From NCBI RefSeq assembly GCF_001499905.1, contig NZ_LQIS01000024.1:1-43685 (forward strand): 43,685 bases of DNA. The letters run 5' to 3'. Below, in pieces: positions 33,306-41,385 of this stretch. Made by a program: the position numbers and the translations under genes. This DNA is from Mycobacterium sp. GA-1285 (GTDB lineage: Bacteria > Actinomycetota > Actinomycetes > Mycobacteriales > Mycobacteriaceae). How positions within the stretch are numbered: position 1 is the stretch's first letter; each line of letters starts with the position of its first letter. The notes beneath the pieces were generated by a model. That model was not told the origin of the DNA, made no database searches, and worked only from the letters and a program-made list of their open reading frames with translations.

Positions 33306-33388
33306 CCGATCACTTCTCTTCCCGCCCTTCCGACACGCCGATCGTAGTGGGGCCCCGTCGCGCGATCTTGACCATGACCTTAAGCCCA

Positions 33389-33408
33389 TGCTAAGCAAGT
33401 GCTCAGCA
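33389..33408. promoter_or_regulatory. candidate TetR operator between tetR and P450
   Basis: Two copies of the nine-base palindrome TGCTNAGCA separated by AG make a 20-base near-perfect palindrome (inner core AAGCA-AG-TGCTC). It lies 83 bases before the tetR start and 80 bases before the P450 start. This size and symmetry are typical of mycobacterial TetR operators. Confidence 0.65.
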
Positions 33409-33488
33409 TATTCAGCCAAACAGATTCAGGAGCGGCAGTGTCCGCTCACCATCACGCGGGCAGCGTCGACCCCGGAGGGCTTCACATC

Positions 33489-34769
33489 ATGACCACTGAT
33501 TTCGATTCGGTTGACTACTTCACCGATCCCTCCCTCGTGCCCGACCCGCACCCGTACTACGACCACATCCGCTCGAAGGATCCCGTCTGTTGTCCGATCA
33601 ACAACGGCGTGCTCGCCGTGACCGGATGGGAAGCGGCGAACAACGTCTACAAGGACAGCGAGAACTTCTCGTCCTGTGTCGCGGTGATGGGCCCGTTCAC
33701 GCCGATGCCGTTCACGCCCGAAGGGGACGACATCTGCGAGCAGCTCGAGAAGCACCGCACCGAGATTCCGATGTTCGAGCACATGGTCACGATGGATCCG
33801 CCGCAGCACACCGACGCGCGCTCGATCCTGGCCCGGCTGCTGACCCCCAAGCGCCTCAAGGAGAACGAGGACTTCATGTGGCGGTTGGCCGACCGGCACA
33901 TCGACGAGTTCATCGCCGACGGCAAGTGCGAGTTCCTCGCCGCGTACGCAAAACCGTTCTCGCTGTTGGTCGTTGCGGACCTGCTCGGCGTACCCGAGGA
34001 GGACCATGAGGCGTTCCGCGAGTCGTTCGGCGCCCAGCGTCCGGGCTCTAACATCGGCGGACTCGACCACGAGGTGATCGCCACCAATCCGTTGGAGTGG
34101 GCCGACGAGAAGTTCTCACGGTACATCGAGGAGCGCCGCGAGAACCCGCGCGACGACGTGCTCACCTCGATCGCCACCGCGAAGTATCCAGACGGTTCCA
34201 CGCCCGACGTCGTCGACGTGGTGCGCACCGCGACCTTCCTGTTCGCCGCAGGCCAGGAGACGACCGCCAAACTGCTGGGCGCGGCGATGCGGGTGCTCAG
34301 CGACCGGCCCGACATTCAGCAGCGGCTGCGCGACGACCGGAGCTTGATCCCGGTGTTCATCGAGGAGTGCCTGCGGATGGACAGCCCGGTCAAGAGCGTG
34401 TTCCGGATGGCCCGTAAGACAACGACTCTCGGCGAGACCCCGGTGCCCGCGGGCACGACCGTGATGGTGAGCCCGGGTGCGGCCAACCGCGACCCCAAGC
34501 GGTTCGACAATCCGCACGAGTTCCAGCTGGACCGCAAAAACGTTCGCGAGCACATCGCGTTCAGCCGCGGGATCCACTCGTGTCCCGGTGCCCCGTTGGC
34601 CCGCGTGGAAGGCCGCGTCTCGATCGAACGGCTTCTCGACCGGTTGGGCGACATCACGGTCAGCGAGGAGAAGCACGGGCCGATCGACGCCCGCCGCTAC
34701 GTCTACGAGCCGACGTTCATCCTGCGTGGACTGACCGAGATCAACATCGAGTTCAAGCCGCTCGGCTGA
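33489..34769 (+). CDS. cytochrome P450
   Basis: A 426-residue bacterial class I P450. The I-helix oxygen-activation motif is AAGQETT (253-259), the ExxR pair is Glu293/Arg296, and the haem loop is FSRGIHSCPG with Cys365 as thiolate ligand. ATG at 33489 follows GGAGGG at a nine-base spacing; the frame from 33399 would add 30 residues running back into the operator. No ferredoxin or reductase gene is nearby, so redox partners must come from elsewhere. With the Mce importer, dehydrogenases and CoA ligases around it, hydroxylation of an imported lipid or cyclic compound is likely. I cannot assign a CYP family safely. Confidence 0.93.
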   Translation: MTTDFDSVDYFTDPSLVPDPHPYYDHIRSKDPVCCPINNGVLAVTGWEAANNVYKDSENFSSCVAVMGPFTPMPFTPEGDDICEQLEKHRTEIPMFEHMVTMDPPQHTDARSILARLLTPKRLKENEDFMWRLADRHIDEFIADGKCEFLAAYAKPFSLLVVADLLGVPEEDHEAFRESFGAQRPGSNIGGLDHEVIATNPLEWADEKFSRYIEERRENPRDDVLTSIATAKYPDGSTPDVVDVVRTATFLFAAGQETTAKLLGAAMRVLSDRPDIQQRLRDDRSLIPVFIEECLRMDSPVKSVFRMARKTTTLGETPVPAGTTVMVSPGAANRDPKRFDNPHEFQLDRKNVREHIAFSRGIHSCPGAPLARVEGRVSIERLLDRLGDITVSEEKHGPIDARRYVYEPTFILRGLTEINIEFKPLG

Positions 34770-34789
34770 CCGCTCCGGCGCTCAGCTCT

Positions 34790-34830
34790 CGTCGCCGCCT
34801 ACAGGTCGCCCGTCGCCGCTACAGGTCGCC
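34790..34830. repeat. short imperfect tandem duplication at a gene end
   Basis: A 21-base unit (34790-34810) is followed by a 20-base copy (34811-34830) lacking one C. The unit contains CTACAGGTCGCC. On the minus strand the second copy holds the stop codon of the secreted protein gene that ends at 34819. It is a small analogue of the 57-bp duplication at 25159. Confidence 0.7.
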
Positions 34831-35226
34831 GCGCTCCCAATACGAGCGGCCGTCCTTGGCCACGCAGGTGAGGAACAGCCCATCGGGTGCTTGGGCCACC
34901 TCTCCCACGTGCAACGGGCACAAGTCGAATTCGTTCTTCACGCCGTGCATCTCGGGTGAACGGAACCAGCGCGGCTCGTATCGCCGCGGCGATCCGCAGA
35001 ACACCAATCGCCCCCATGACGTGACGCCGAAGGCGTAGTAGGTCGTGTTGTTGCAGTACGACCCGAGGATGACACCCGGCCTGATGCCCGGCGTGCAGTT
35101 GGGGTGGTTGCACTCGGCACCCGGCGGGGGTAGCGGTGGCAACGGCGGCTGAGCGGCGGCGGGCGGTGCTGTCGTGAGCGCCGCGAACGACAGCAGGCCA
35201 GCGAACACTGCGACGGGGAACCGCAT
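34819..35226 (-). CDS. small secreted Cys-rich protein, function unknown
   Basis: A 135-residue protein with a signal peptide (RFPVAVFAGLLSFAALTTAPPAAA, cut before QPP near residue 26) and a Pro-rich spacer (PPLPPLPPP). The mature domain has six Cys (39, 44, 58, 77, 103, 121), enough for three disulfides. It resembles short secreted proteins that often accompany mycobacterial mce and lipid clusters, but I recognise no domain. ATG at 35226 is used; a GTG two codons upstream is the alternative. The very long frame continuing to 36396 is a shadow of mceF. It is divergent from another secreted protein gene. Confidence 0.78.
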   Translation of the reverse strand: MRFPVAVFAGLLSFAALTTAPPAAAQPPLPPLPPPGAECNHPNCTPGIRPGVILGSYCNNTTYYAFGVTSWGRLVFCGSPRRYEPRWFRSPEMHGVKNEFDLCPLHVGEVAQAPDGLFLTCVAKDGRSYWERGDL

Positions 35227-35304
35227 TCGCACATTCTCACATAGCGTGGGAGTGAAATTCTCCCTTTCGAAGAGCAGAACTACCAGGCGCGATAGGCTTT
35301 CGGC
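35227..35304. promoter_or_regulatory. divergent promoter region of two secreted-protein genes
   Basis: The 78-base gap contains a perfect inverted repeat GGGAG-N7-CTCCC (35248-35264) and two ATTCTC hexamers (35233, 35257). This recalls, but does not match, the composite motif found four times to the left. TAGGCT (35293-35298) lies six bases before the rightward ATG and is a likely -10 for a leaderless mRNA. Confidence 0.4.
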
Positions 35305-35844
35305 ATGCGCAGTGCTGACTGGGCCGCGGGCGCCGCGGCGATCGCTCTCGTAGTGGGCTTGGGGACCGCAACACCGGCGTATGCCGAAGATTTCGGCGTC
35401 GCGCTCAATGGCACCTTCCTGGTGATCTCGGACGGGGAATGGGCGAAGAAAAGTATCGGCCCCCATGGCGCAGGTGGCGCCGACGTCTTCCGCGACGATC
35501 AGACTGTAGTCCAAACCTGGACTGTCAGCACAGACTGCATCAGCCCGATCGAATGTAGCGGAACGGTGAGCAGCGACCGCGGCTGGACCGCCCTCATCCG
35601 GCTCGACGACCATTGGTTCGTCGATCACGACATCCCAAACTGGATGCCCTGCCCCAATGGGACATTCGCCCCCGGGCACCAGAAGTTCATATTGTGGGGA
35701 TTCGATCCCTCCCGCAACGAACGCCTCTATAAGAACATCACGTTTCTGGCCGGTCGCGACATAACCCAGACCGCAAGCGGCGCCTGTGGCAGGAACCAGA
35801 CCAGCTCGGTCGAGATGCCGGTGAAGATGCAGAAGCTGTCCTGA
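35305..35844 (+). CDS. secreted protein, function unknown
   Basis: A 179-residue protein. The signal peptide (WAAGAAAIALVVGLGTATPAYA) is cut before EDF near residue 28. The mature part is beta-rich with Trp- and Asp-rich segments (SDGEWAKKS, DDHWFVDHDIPNW) and four Cys, two in TDCISPIEC, probably paired. It is of the kind of mycobacterial secreted protein with a DFGVALNGTF start often seen near Mce or ESX genes; no function is known. ATG at 35305 lies next to a -10-like TAGGCT, suggesting a leaderless mRNA. It is convergent with mceF, with 13 bases between stops. Confidence 0.8.
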   Translation: MRSADWAAGAAAIALVVGLGTATPAYAEDFGVALNGTFLVISDGEWAKKSIGPHGAGGADVFRDDQTVVQTWTVSTDCISPIECSGTVSSDRGWTALIRLDDHWFVDHDIPNWMPCPNGTFAPGHQKFILWGFDPSRNERLYKNITFLAGRDITQTASGACGRNQTSSVEMPVKMQKLS

Positions 35845-35857
35845 CCGCCCAGCCTGC

Positions 35858-37486
35858 TCAGGTCGGCAACAGGTCCTTCCAGGACCTCGGATTCTTGCTC
35901 GGCAGCGTCTCCTGCTGCAGTAAGCCGTCGGGACTGAGATATTCACCCGTACTCGGGTCGTAGGTCGCCACGGCCACCGACGGGCCACGCTCAGAGGCCG
36001 CAGCGCCATGAGCGGCCGGCGCAGCGGGAACGGCTCCCGGCGCCGGCGGCGGCGCGGGCGGTGGCGGCGGAGGCACGGTCGGCGTTGGCTGCGGTGACAA
36101 CACCTCCGGCGCCGGGAACGGCGGAGAGTCCGGGGCCGACGGACCGGGCGGCGCTCCCGCCGGCACGGCGCCCGGCGGCAGCGGCGTACCTTGCACCGGC
36201 GCGTAGATCCGCTCCTCGAAGTCGACCCTGTCATCGGGCGGGACGCCCTGAGAGATGAGGTTCGGGTCGATCGGGTACGCCCCCAACGTGTGCTGGCGCA
36301 TCGCGAGCGGAACGAAACCCCTTGGGTCGTTGCAGAGCTCGACCGTCGGCGCCCGCTTGCCGGGATGTTCGATGCAGGGGTAGTTGCGGGCTCCACGCAC
36401 GCTGATCGGCGAGTCCTGCGGCAGCTTGCAGTACAAGCCGTCAGGCGTGTCGATGGTGGTCTGGTCCTCCGGGGAACGCCACTGCGACGGCGGAAGGAAT
36501 CCCACGGTGCATGACGGCGGGTCGTTCATGGTGAGCGCGAAATCGCCGCTCGGCAGGCCCGTGGGGTTGTTGCCCGGCAGGCCGAACGACTGCTGGGCGG
36601 CGATGATGCCCGGGAAGATGACGAGCAGCTGCTCGAGGGCCGGGTTGTAGGTGAGAAGGACCTGCGTGACGGTGGTGAGGTTCGCCAGCAGAATCGGCAA
36701 CGTCGGCTTCACGTCGTTGAGCAGCTGGGATACTTCCTGCGCGAATCCGGGTCCCTGCTGCAGTATTCTGCGGATCTCCGGATCGTTCTGTTCCAGCTGA
36801 CCGGTGACGCCGGCCAGGCTCCGCGCCCACGTACGGATCTGCTCGGTGGTCTCGGCCTGCGATTCCAGCAGCGGCCGGGTGTCGTCGATCAGCCCACGGG
36901 TCTGGTCGGACACGCCGCTGACCTCGTCGGTCACCTTCGATGCCGAGTCGAGCAGGGACTGGAAGTCCGGACCGGCTCCGTTGAAGGCCTTGAACGACTC
37001 GTCGAGCAGGTCGGCGATCCGGTCCCCGGGGATGCTGTCCACCAGCGCGCTGAGCCGGTCCAGCATCGGGCCGACCTCTTGTGGAAGGGTGGTCCTCGAG
37101 GCTGGAATGCGTTGTCCGCTCTGCAAATACGGTCCCGAATCGGTGCGGGGCCGCAGATCCACGTACTGCTCACCGACAGCGGACACGCTGCGCACCTCGG
37201 CCTGCAGGTCTGCGGGGATCTTCGGTGAGGTGTCGAGTGACAAGTGCGCCTCAGCACCGTTCTCCGTCAGCGTCAACGAGGTCACCTCCCCGATCTGCAC
37301 CCCGCGGTAGGTGACGTTGCTGAAGCGATAGAGCCCGCCCGCGGCGGGTAACTCCAACGTCACCTTCAATCGGCCGATGCCGAGCAGGGTGGGCAGTTGC
37401 ATGTAGGTGAAGATCATCACGGTGACGCCCAAAATCGACGCAATCGTGAAGATGATCAACTGATTTCGGACGAATCGAGTCAGCAT
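35858..37486 (-). CDS. mceF: Mce family protein MceF
   Basis: Last subunit of the MceA-F lipid-import assembly. The 542-residue protein has an N-terminal membrane anchor (LIIFTIASILGVTVMIFTYM, about 9-28) and an MCE domain (about 38-120, LKVTLELPAAGGLY to VDLRPRT). A long helical region (about 135-300) forms part of the periplasmic needle. The Pro/Ala-rich C-terminal tail (about 430-505) ends in EYLSPDGLLQQ and a short basic segment. Its ATG overlaps the mceE stop by one base (TGATG). It ends the operon; no Mam gene follows, unlike other mce operons. Confidence 0.93.
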   Translation of the reverse strand: MLTRFVRNQLIIFTIASILGVTVMIFTYMQLPTLLGIGRLKVTLELPAAGGLYRFSNVTYRGVQIGEVTSLTLTENGAEAHLSLDTSPKIPADLQAEVRSVSAVGEQYVDLRPRTDSGPYLQSGQRIPASRTTLPQEVGPMLDRLSALVDSIPGDRIADLLDESFKAFNGAGPDFQSLLDSASKVTDEVSGVSDQTRGLIDDTRPLLESQAETTEQIRTWARSLAGVTGQLEQNDPEIRRILQQGPGFAQEVSQLLNDVKPTLPILLANLTTVTQVLLTYNPALEQLLVIFPGIIAAQQSFGLPGNNPTGLPSGDFALTMNDPPSCTVGFLPPSQWRSPEDQTTIDTPDGLYCKLPQDSPISVRGARNYPCIEHPGKRAPTVELCNDPRGFVPLAMRQHTLGAYPIDPNLISQGVPPDDRVDFEERIYAPVQGTPLPPGAVPAGAPPGPSAPDSPPFPAPEVLSPQPTPTVPPPPPPAPPPAPGAVPAAPAAHGAAASERGPSVAVATYDPSTGEYLSPDGLLQQETLPSKNPRSWKDLLPT

Positions 37487-38814
37487 CAGCCACCACCTCC
37501 CGGTGTCGGTTCAGCCGGCGGAACGGGCGCCGGTGGCGCCGACGCCCCGTACGGCCCCGCGAAAATCTGCGACGACGTGATCGGCTGGGACTGAGGCAGC
37601 CACGGCGCGGCCGGCGGCGGCGGTGCGACCGGCAACAGCGGCCCGCTCGCCGGTGATACCGCCGGGGCGGGCGGCCCCCCGGGTGGGGGCGGCAGTCCCG
37701 GCGGCGGCGCTACGCCGATCGCCATCGGACTGTAGGAGTAATTCATGTAGTAGGGATCACCGGGCGCCGGGATGAGTTTGGCATTCTCGTCACCCCACCG
37801 CGTGCCGAGCAGCAGGGTCTTCTTCAGTCGCGGATAGGTGAGGTCGAAGGTGGCGAACAGGTTGATGTAGTCACCCCGGGTGATCCGGTCGGCGAATGTA
37901 GGCCCGTAGGGAAACGCGGTGGCCCACAACAACGCAAGGTTCAGATCCGGCCCGATATCGGCGAGTGCACCGAACACCGGACCCAGGTTCTCGAGGTCCT
38001 TGACCAGGTCGTCACCGGCGTCGTCGACCAACTGATCGGCGGTGTCGCTGAGCTGCCCCAGCTTCTGCAGCGCAGTGGTCAGGCGCGGCCGCTCGCGGAT
38101 GAGCACATCGAGCGCGGGCGGGATCTCCTTGAGCGCCCGATCGATCACATCGCGCTGCGAGGCGAACGTACCCGCGACGCGATTCAACTGCTGAATCGAG
38201 GCGATGATGTTGTCGCGCTGGCGATCGAGGACTCCGACGAAATTGTCCAGCCGGCTGAGCAATTCGCGGATCTGCGGTTCCCGCCCATGCAACGCGACGT
38301 TGAAATTGGAGATGATGTCGCCGATCTGCCCCAGCCCGCCGCCATTGGCGACGGTGGACAGCGCGGACAGTGTCCGCTCGGTGGAGGGGTACGTCGAGGA
38401 GTCACCCAACGGGATCGTCGCACCCGGCTGCAACCGACCTCTCGGCTCTTCGCCGAGCGGCGGATTGAGCGCCAGATGCATCGATCCGAGCAGGCTGGTC
38501 TGCCCGACCGTCGCCACGGCGTTGGCGGGCACCGTCACATCGGGTTTGACCGAAATCTGCACGTTGGCGTGCCAGTCCTCGACGGTCATCTTACCGACAC
38601 TGCCGACCACCACGTCGTCGATGAGAACCGGTGAATTCGATTCCAGGGTCGCGACATTCGCGACTTCGACTTGATAGGTCACCGCGTCTGGCCCCCGCCC
38701 GACCGCCCCCGGCAGCGGGAGCGAGTTCAGGCCCTGGAATGAGCAACCGGTCAGCGTCAGAGTCACGCACGCACCGGCAATCGTCAACCGCTTCACATCG
38801 CTCCTGCTGATCAT
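37486..38814 (-). CDS. mceE: Mce family lipoprotein MceE (LprN-like)
   Basis: A 442-residue lipoprotein. The signal ends in LTLTGCSFQG, a clear lipobox, as usual for the E subunit. The MCE domain covers about residues 45-120 (VTYQVEVANVATLES to LLGSMHLALNP). A helical needle region and a Pro-rich tail ending in GGGG follow. ATG at 38814 is preferred: GGAGG lies seven bases upstream and the ATG overlaps the mceD stop by one base. A GTG one codon earlier (38817) is possible. It sits between mceD and mceF in the operon. Confidence 0.92.
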   Translation of the reverse strand: MISRSDVKRLTIAGACVTLTLTGCSFQGLNSLPLPGAVGRGPDAVTYQVEVANVATLESNSPVLIDDVVVGSVGKMTVEDWHANVQISVKPDVTVPANAVATVGQTSLLGSMHLALNPPLGEEPRGRLQPGATIPLGDSSTYPSTERTLSALSTVANGGGLGQIGDIISNFNVALHGREPQIRELLSRLDNFVGVLDRQRDNIIASIQQLNRVAGTFASQRDVIDRALKEIPPALDVLIRERPRLTTALQKLGQLSDTADQLVDDAGDDLVKDLENLGPVFGALADIGPDLNLALLWATAFPYGPTFADRITRGDYINLFATFDLTYPRLKKTLLLGTRWGDENAKLIPAPGDPYYMNYSYSPMAIGVAPPPGLPPPPGGPPAPAVSPASGPLLPVAPPPPAAPWLPQSQPITSSQIFAGPYGASAPPAPVPPAEPTPGGGG

Positions 38815-40292
38815 CACGGGGCCTCCGCAGGCAAGGGTGGTCCCGGCGGTGGGCCGGGAGGCGCGGGAGTCGGCGGCAGCAGCATGCCTTCCACCGTCGT
38901 GGGGCCCGCAGGGATGTTGCTCAACACCCGCGGAGGTCCGGGGATGGGCGCGCCCGGGAACAACGGCGGCGACGGTATCGCCGGTGCGTCGGCGTCCGGC
39001 CTATACAGCCCCGGCGGACCGGGGGGCGCATTCCACCCCGGCGGCGGGGGGACATCGCCGTTCCCGAGGTAGGCGGACACGTCCGGGAACGGTTCGGGCG
39101 GATCCTGCGGCCCCGCACCCCCCGGCGCGAGCTTCGGGTCGGTGTAGATCAACCGGTCCGGGTTGATAGCGGGCCTCAGATAGGCGTTGATCGGCAACGG
39201 GATGTTGTTGACGTTGAGCAGGCGCAGCGCCGGACCGAGGTACTGCGCGCACAGCTTTGCGGTTTCGGGTGCCGTGACGTTCGCGACGGCACCGATCATG
39301 CTGCAGAAGAACAGAACCGGATTGCTGAAGTTCACGAGCGAGAAAGCGCCGCTGACCGAACCACCGTTGGGATAGTAGATATTCGCGAAGTTCGCGATCG
39401 CGTTCGGCGTGATGTGCAGCACGTTCTCCAGCGCCAACTTCTCGTCGACCAGAACCTGGGTGACGTTGGCCAACCGCCGAAATTGCTCGGAGGTCTGGTT
39501 TCGGATGCCGGCCACGAACCGCTGTACCTCCCCGAGCGCCACCGACAAGTCGCTCAGCGCCGCATCGAGGTCGGACCTGTTGTCATTGAGGACACTACTC
39601 AGGGTGGCCAACCGGTTCTCGAACATCACGATCTGCTGCTTGCTGTCGCGCAGCGCACCGACGAAAATCTGCAGGTTCTTGATGATGTCGACGATGTTCC
39701 CGCTGCCTTCGGCGAAAATCCTCGCCGCGCCGGACAATTGGGCGAGCGTCTGCCGGAGCTTGTCGCCGTTGCCCCCCATCGCGTTCGCGGCACTGTCGAT
39801 GAACCGGGAGATCGACGTGCCCGACACCCCGGCTTCCGGCCCGAGGTCCGTTGCCAGCCGCATCAATTGCGTCTTGACCTCGTCCCACTCGACGGGAACC
39901 GCGGTGCGCTCCATCGGGATGACCGCGCCGTCTTGCATCTTGGGTCCGTCGCCGTTGCGGTAAGCAGGCGTGAGCTGCACGTAGCGGGCCGCGATCAGGT
40001 TCTGCGCGACGACGACCGCTTTGGCGTCGGCCGGAACCGGCACCCCGTGATCCACCTTGAGGACCATCTTGGTCTGGGTGCCCTCAGGTGTGATGGACTC
40101 GATTGTGCCCACCTGCACACCGGACACCCGCACGTCGTCACCCGGATAGATGGCCGTCGCGGTCGGGAAGTAGGCCGTGATGGTCTTCGGCCCGAAGAAC
40201 ACCTGGCGGACGAGGAACACTGCGCCGGCGACCAGTCCGATGGCCAGCAGGACCGCCGTGGCGGCCACCAGACGCTTACGGGGTGCCATCAT
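38814..40292 (-). CDS. mceD: Mce family protein MceD
   Basis: A 492-residue Mce subunit with a basic N-terminus (MMAPRKR) and a membrane anchor (LVAATAVLLAIGLVAGAVFLV). The MCE domain (about 38-120, ITAYFPTATAIYPGDDVRV to YVQLTPAYRNGD) is followed by the helical needle region. The long Pro/Gly-rich tail (about 395-492) has segments such as PPPPGWNAPPGPPG. ATG at 40292 follows AGGAG nine bases upstream and overlaps the end of mceC by 17 bases; the frame upstream to 40478 is a shadow of mceC. It is coupled to mceE by TGATG. Confidence 0.92.
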   Translation of the reverse strand: MMAPRKRLVAATAVLLAIGLVAGAVFLVRQVFFGPKTITAYFPTATAIYPGDDVRVSGVQVGTIESITPEGTQTKMVLKVDHGVPVPADAKAVVVAQNLIAARYVQLTPAYRNGDGPKMQDGAVIPMERTAVPVEWDEVKTQLMRLATDLGPEAGVSGTSISRFIDSAANAMGGNGDKLRQTLAQLSGAARIFAEGSGNIVDIIKNLQIFVGALRDSKQQIVMFENRLATLSSVLNDNRSDLDAALSDLSVALGEVQRFVAGIRNQTSEQFRRLANVTQVLVDEKLALENVLHITPNAIANFANIYYPNGGSVSGAFSLVNFSNPVLFFCSMIGAVANVTAPETAKLCAQYLGPALRLLNVNNIPLPINAYLRPAINPDRLIYTDPKLAPGGAGPQDPPEPFPDVSAYLGNGDVPPPPGWNAPPGPPGLYRPDADAPAIPSPPLFPGAPIPGPPRVLSNIPAGPTTVEGMLLPPTPAPPGPPPGPPLPAEAP

Positions 40293-41385
40293 CGGGAAGA
40301 TCTCCTGGCTGCGGAATGGCGTTGACGGGGAACGGTAGTTCCGCCCGCGGTCCGGCATTGTCCGGCGGCTGACCCGCGTCCATGCCGCGACGGAACCCGA
40401 AGATGTAGTCCAAGAACGGCTGGAGAAGCTGCGGCGGTACTGGGATCTGATTGGGGACCAAAGCGTTGTAGTAGGCACCGTTGGACACGATCTCGCCTTG
40501 TGTCAGATAGTATTTCGCCGCTCCCGGCAGCATCTTGGCCAGGTTGTCCCGGTTCTTCTCCAGCACCGCCACCACCTCGTTGAGCTTGTCGAGCGTGGGT
40601 GCGAGCTCCTGCTCGTTGTCGGCCACCACGCCGGTGAGCTCCTGTGAAACCGCCGAGGTGGCCTTGAGCAGGCTGACGATCGCGTGCCGACGTTCGTTGA
40701 GCACCGCCAGCAGGTCGTTGGCGTTGAGGATCAGCGAGTTCACCTGACTGCTGCGTTCGGCGAAGATCCCGGTGACATCGCCGGCGGTTCTCAGCAACTC
40801 GGCGAGGCTTTCGTTGCGGTTGTTGAGCGACCGCGACAGCCGGGACAATCCGTCGAACGTCGGACCGAGCTGCGGCGCAACCTGATCGAGCGTGGCGGCC
40901 AGCGTGTCCAGCGACTGGTTCAGCGTTTCGGTGTTGGTGGCGGCGGTGTTGGCGGTGAGATCGCTGACCGCGTCGGTCAACGAGTACGGCGACGACGTTC
41001 GTGTGGTCGGAATGGTCTGGCTGCGATCCAGCGTTCCGGTGCCCTCCGACTCCAGCGCCAGAACTCGCTCGCCGAGGAGCGTCCCGGTTCGAATGTGCGC
41101 GGTGGTCTCGGAGCCCAGCGCGTACTTGCTCTGAACCGTGAACCCGACGAGGACATCGCCGTTGACCAGTTCGACCGACGAGACCGAACCGACCTTGATC
41201 CCGGACAACGTGACGTCGTTACCGCCGACGAGGCCGCCGGCTTCGGTGAACAGCGCCTGGTATCGCAGCCCGGTGGCGTACGACATCAACCGCTCCGGCT
41301 GCAACCCGACGATTATCACCAGGATCACCAGCACGACGCCGATGACGCCGGCCTTCATGAGATGGGGGCCGCTGTACTTGTCCAT
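40276..41385 (-). CDS. mceC: Mce family protein MceC
   Basis: A 369-residue Mce subunit: short N-terminus, membrane anchor (GVIGVVLVILVIIVGL, about 13-28), MCE domain (about 40-115, YQALFTEAGGLVGGNDVTL to LLGERVLALE) and a helical needle region to about residue 300. The C-terminal tail is short and lacks the long Pro-rich stretch of its D, E and F partners. The ATG follows the mceB stop with no gap (TAGATG). Its 3' end overlaps mceD. Confidence 0.93.
   Translation of the reverse strand: MDKYSGPHLMKAGVIGVVLVILVIIVGLQPERLMSYATGLRYQALFTEAGGLVGGNDVTLSGIKVGSVSSVELVNGDVLVGFTVQSKYALGSETTAHIRTGTLLGERVLALESEGTGTLDRSQTIPTTRTSSPYSLTDAVSDLTANTAATNTETLNQSLDTLAATLDQVAPQLGPTFDGLSRLSRSLNNRNESLAELLRTAGDVTGIFAERSSQVNSLILNANDLLAVLNERRHAIVSLLKATSAVSQELTGVVADNEQELAPTLDKLNEVVAVLEKNRDNLAKMLPGAAKYYLTQGEIVSNGAYYNALVPNQIPVPPQLLQPFLDYIFGFRRGMDAGQPPDNAGPRAELPFPVNAIPQPGDLPDDGTP

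Noticed and set aside
32703..33419. TetR start at 33419
   Set aside because: It would extend the protein through the operator and the divergent promoter with non-conserved sequence. The TetR domain is complete from the ATG at 33305.
34819..36396. 525-codon minus-strand frame that continues the Cys-rich secreted protein upstream
   Set aside because: The upstream part overlaps mceF in another frame and the 35305 gene on the other strand and is Arg/Ser-rich. A clear signal peptide begins at 35226, so only the last 135 codons are real.
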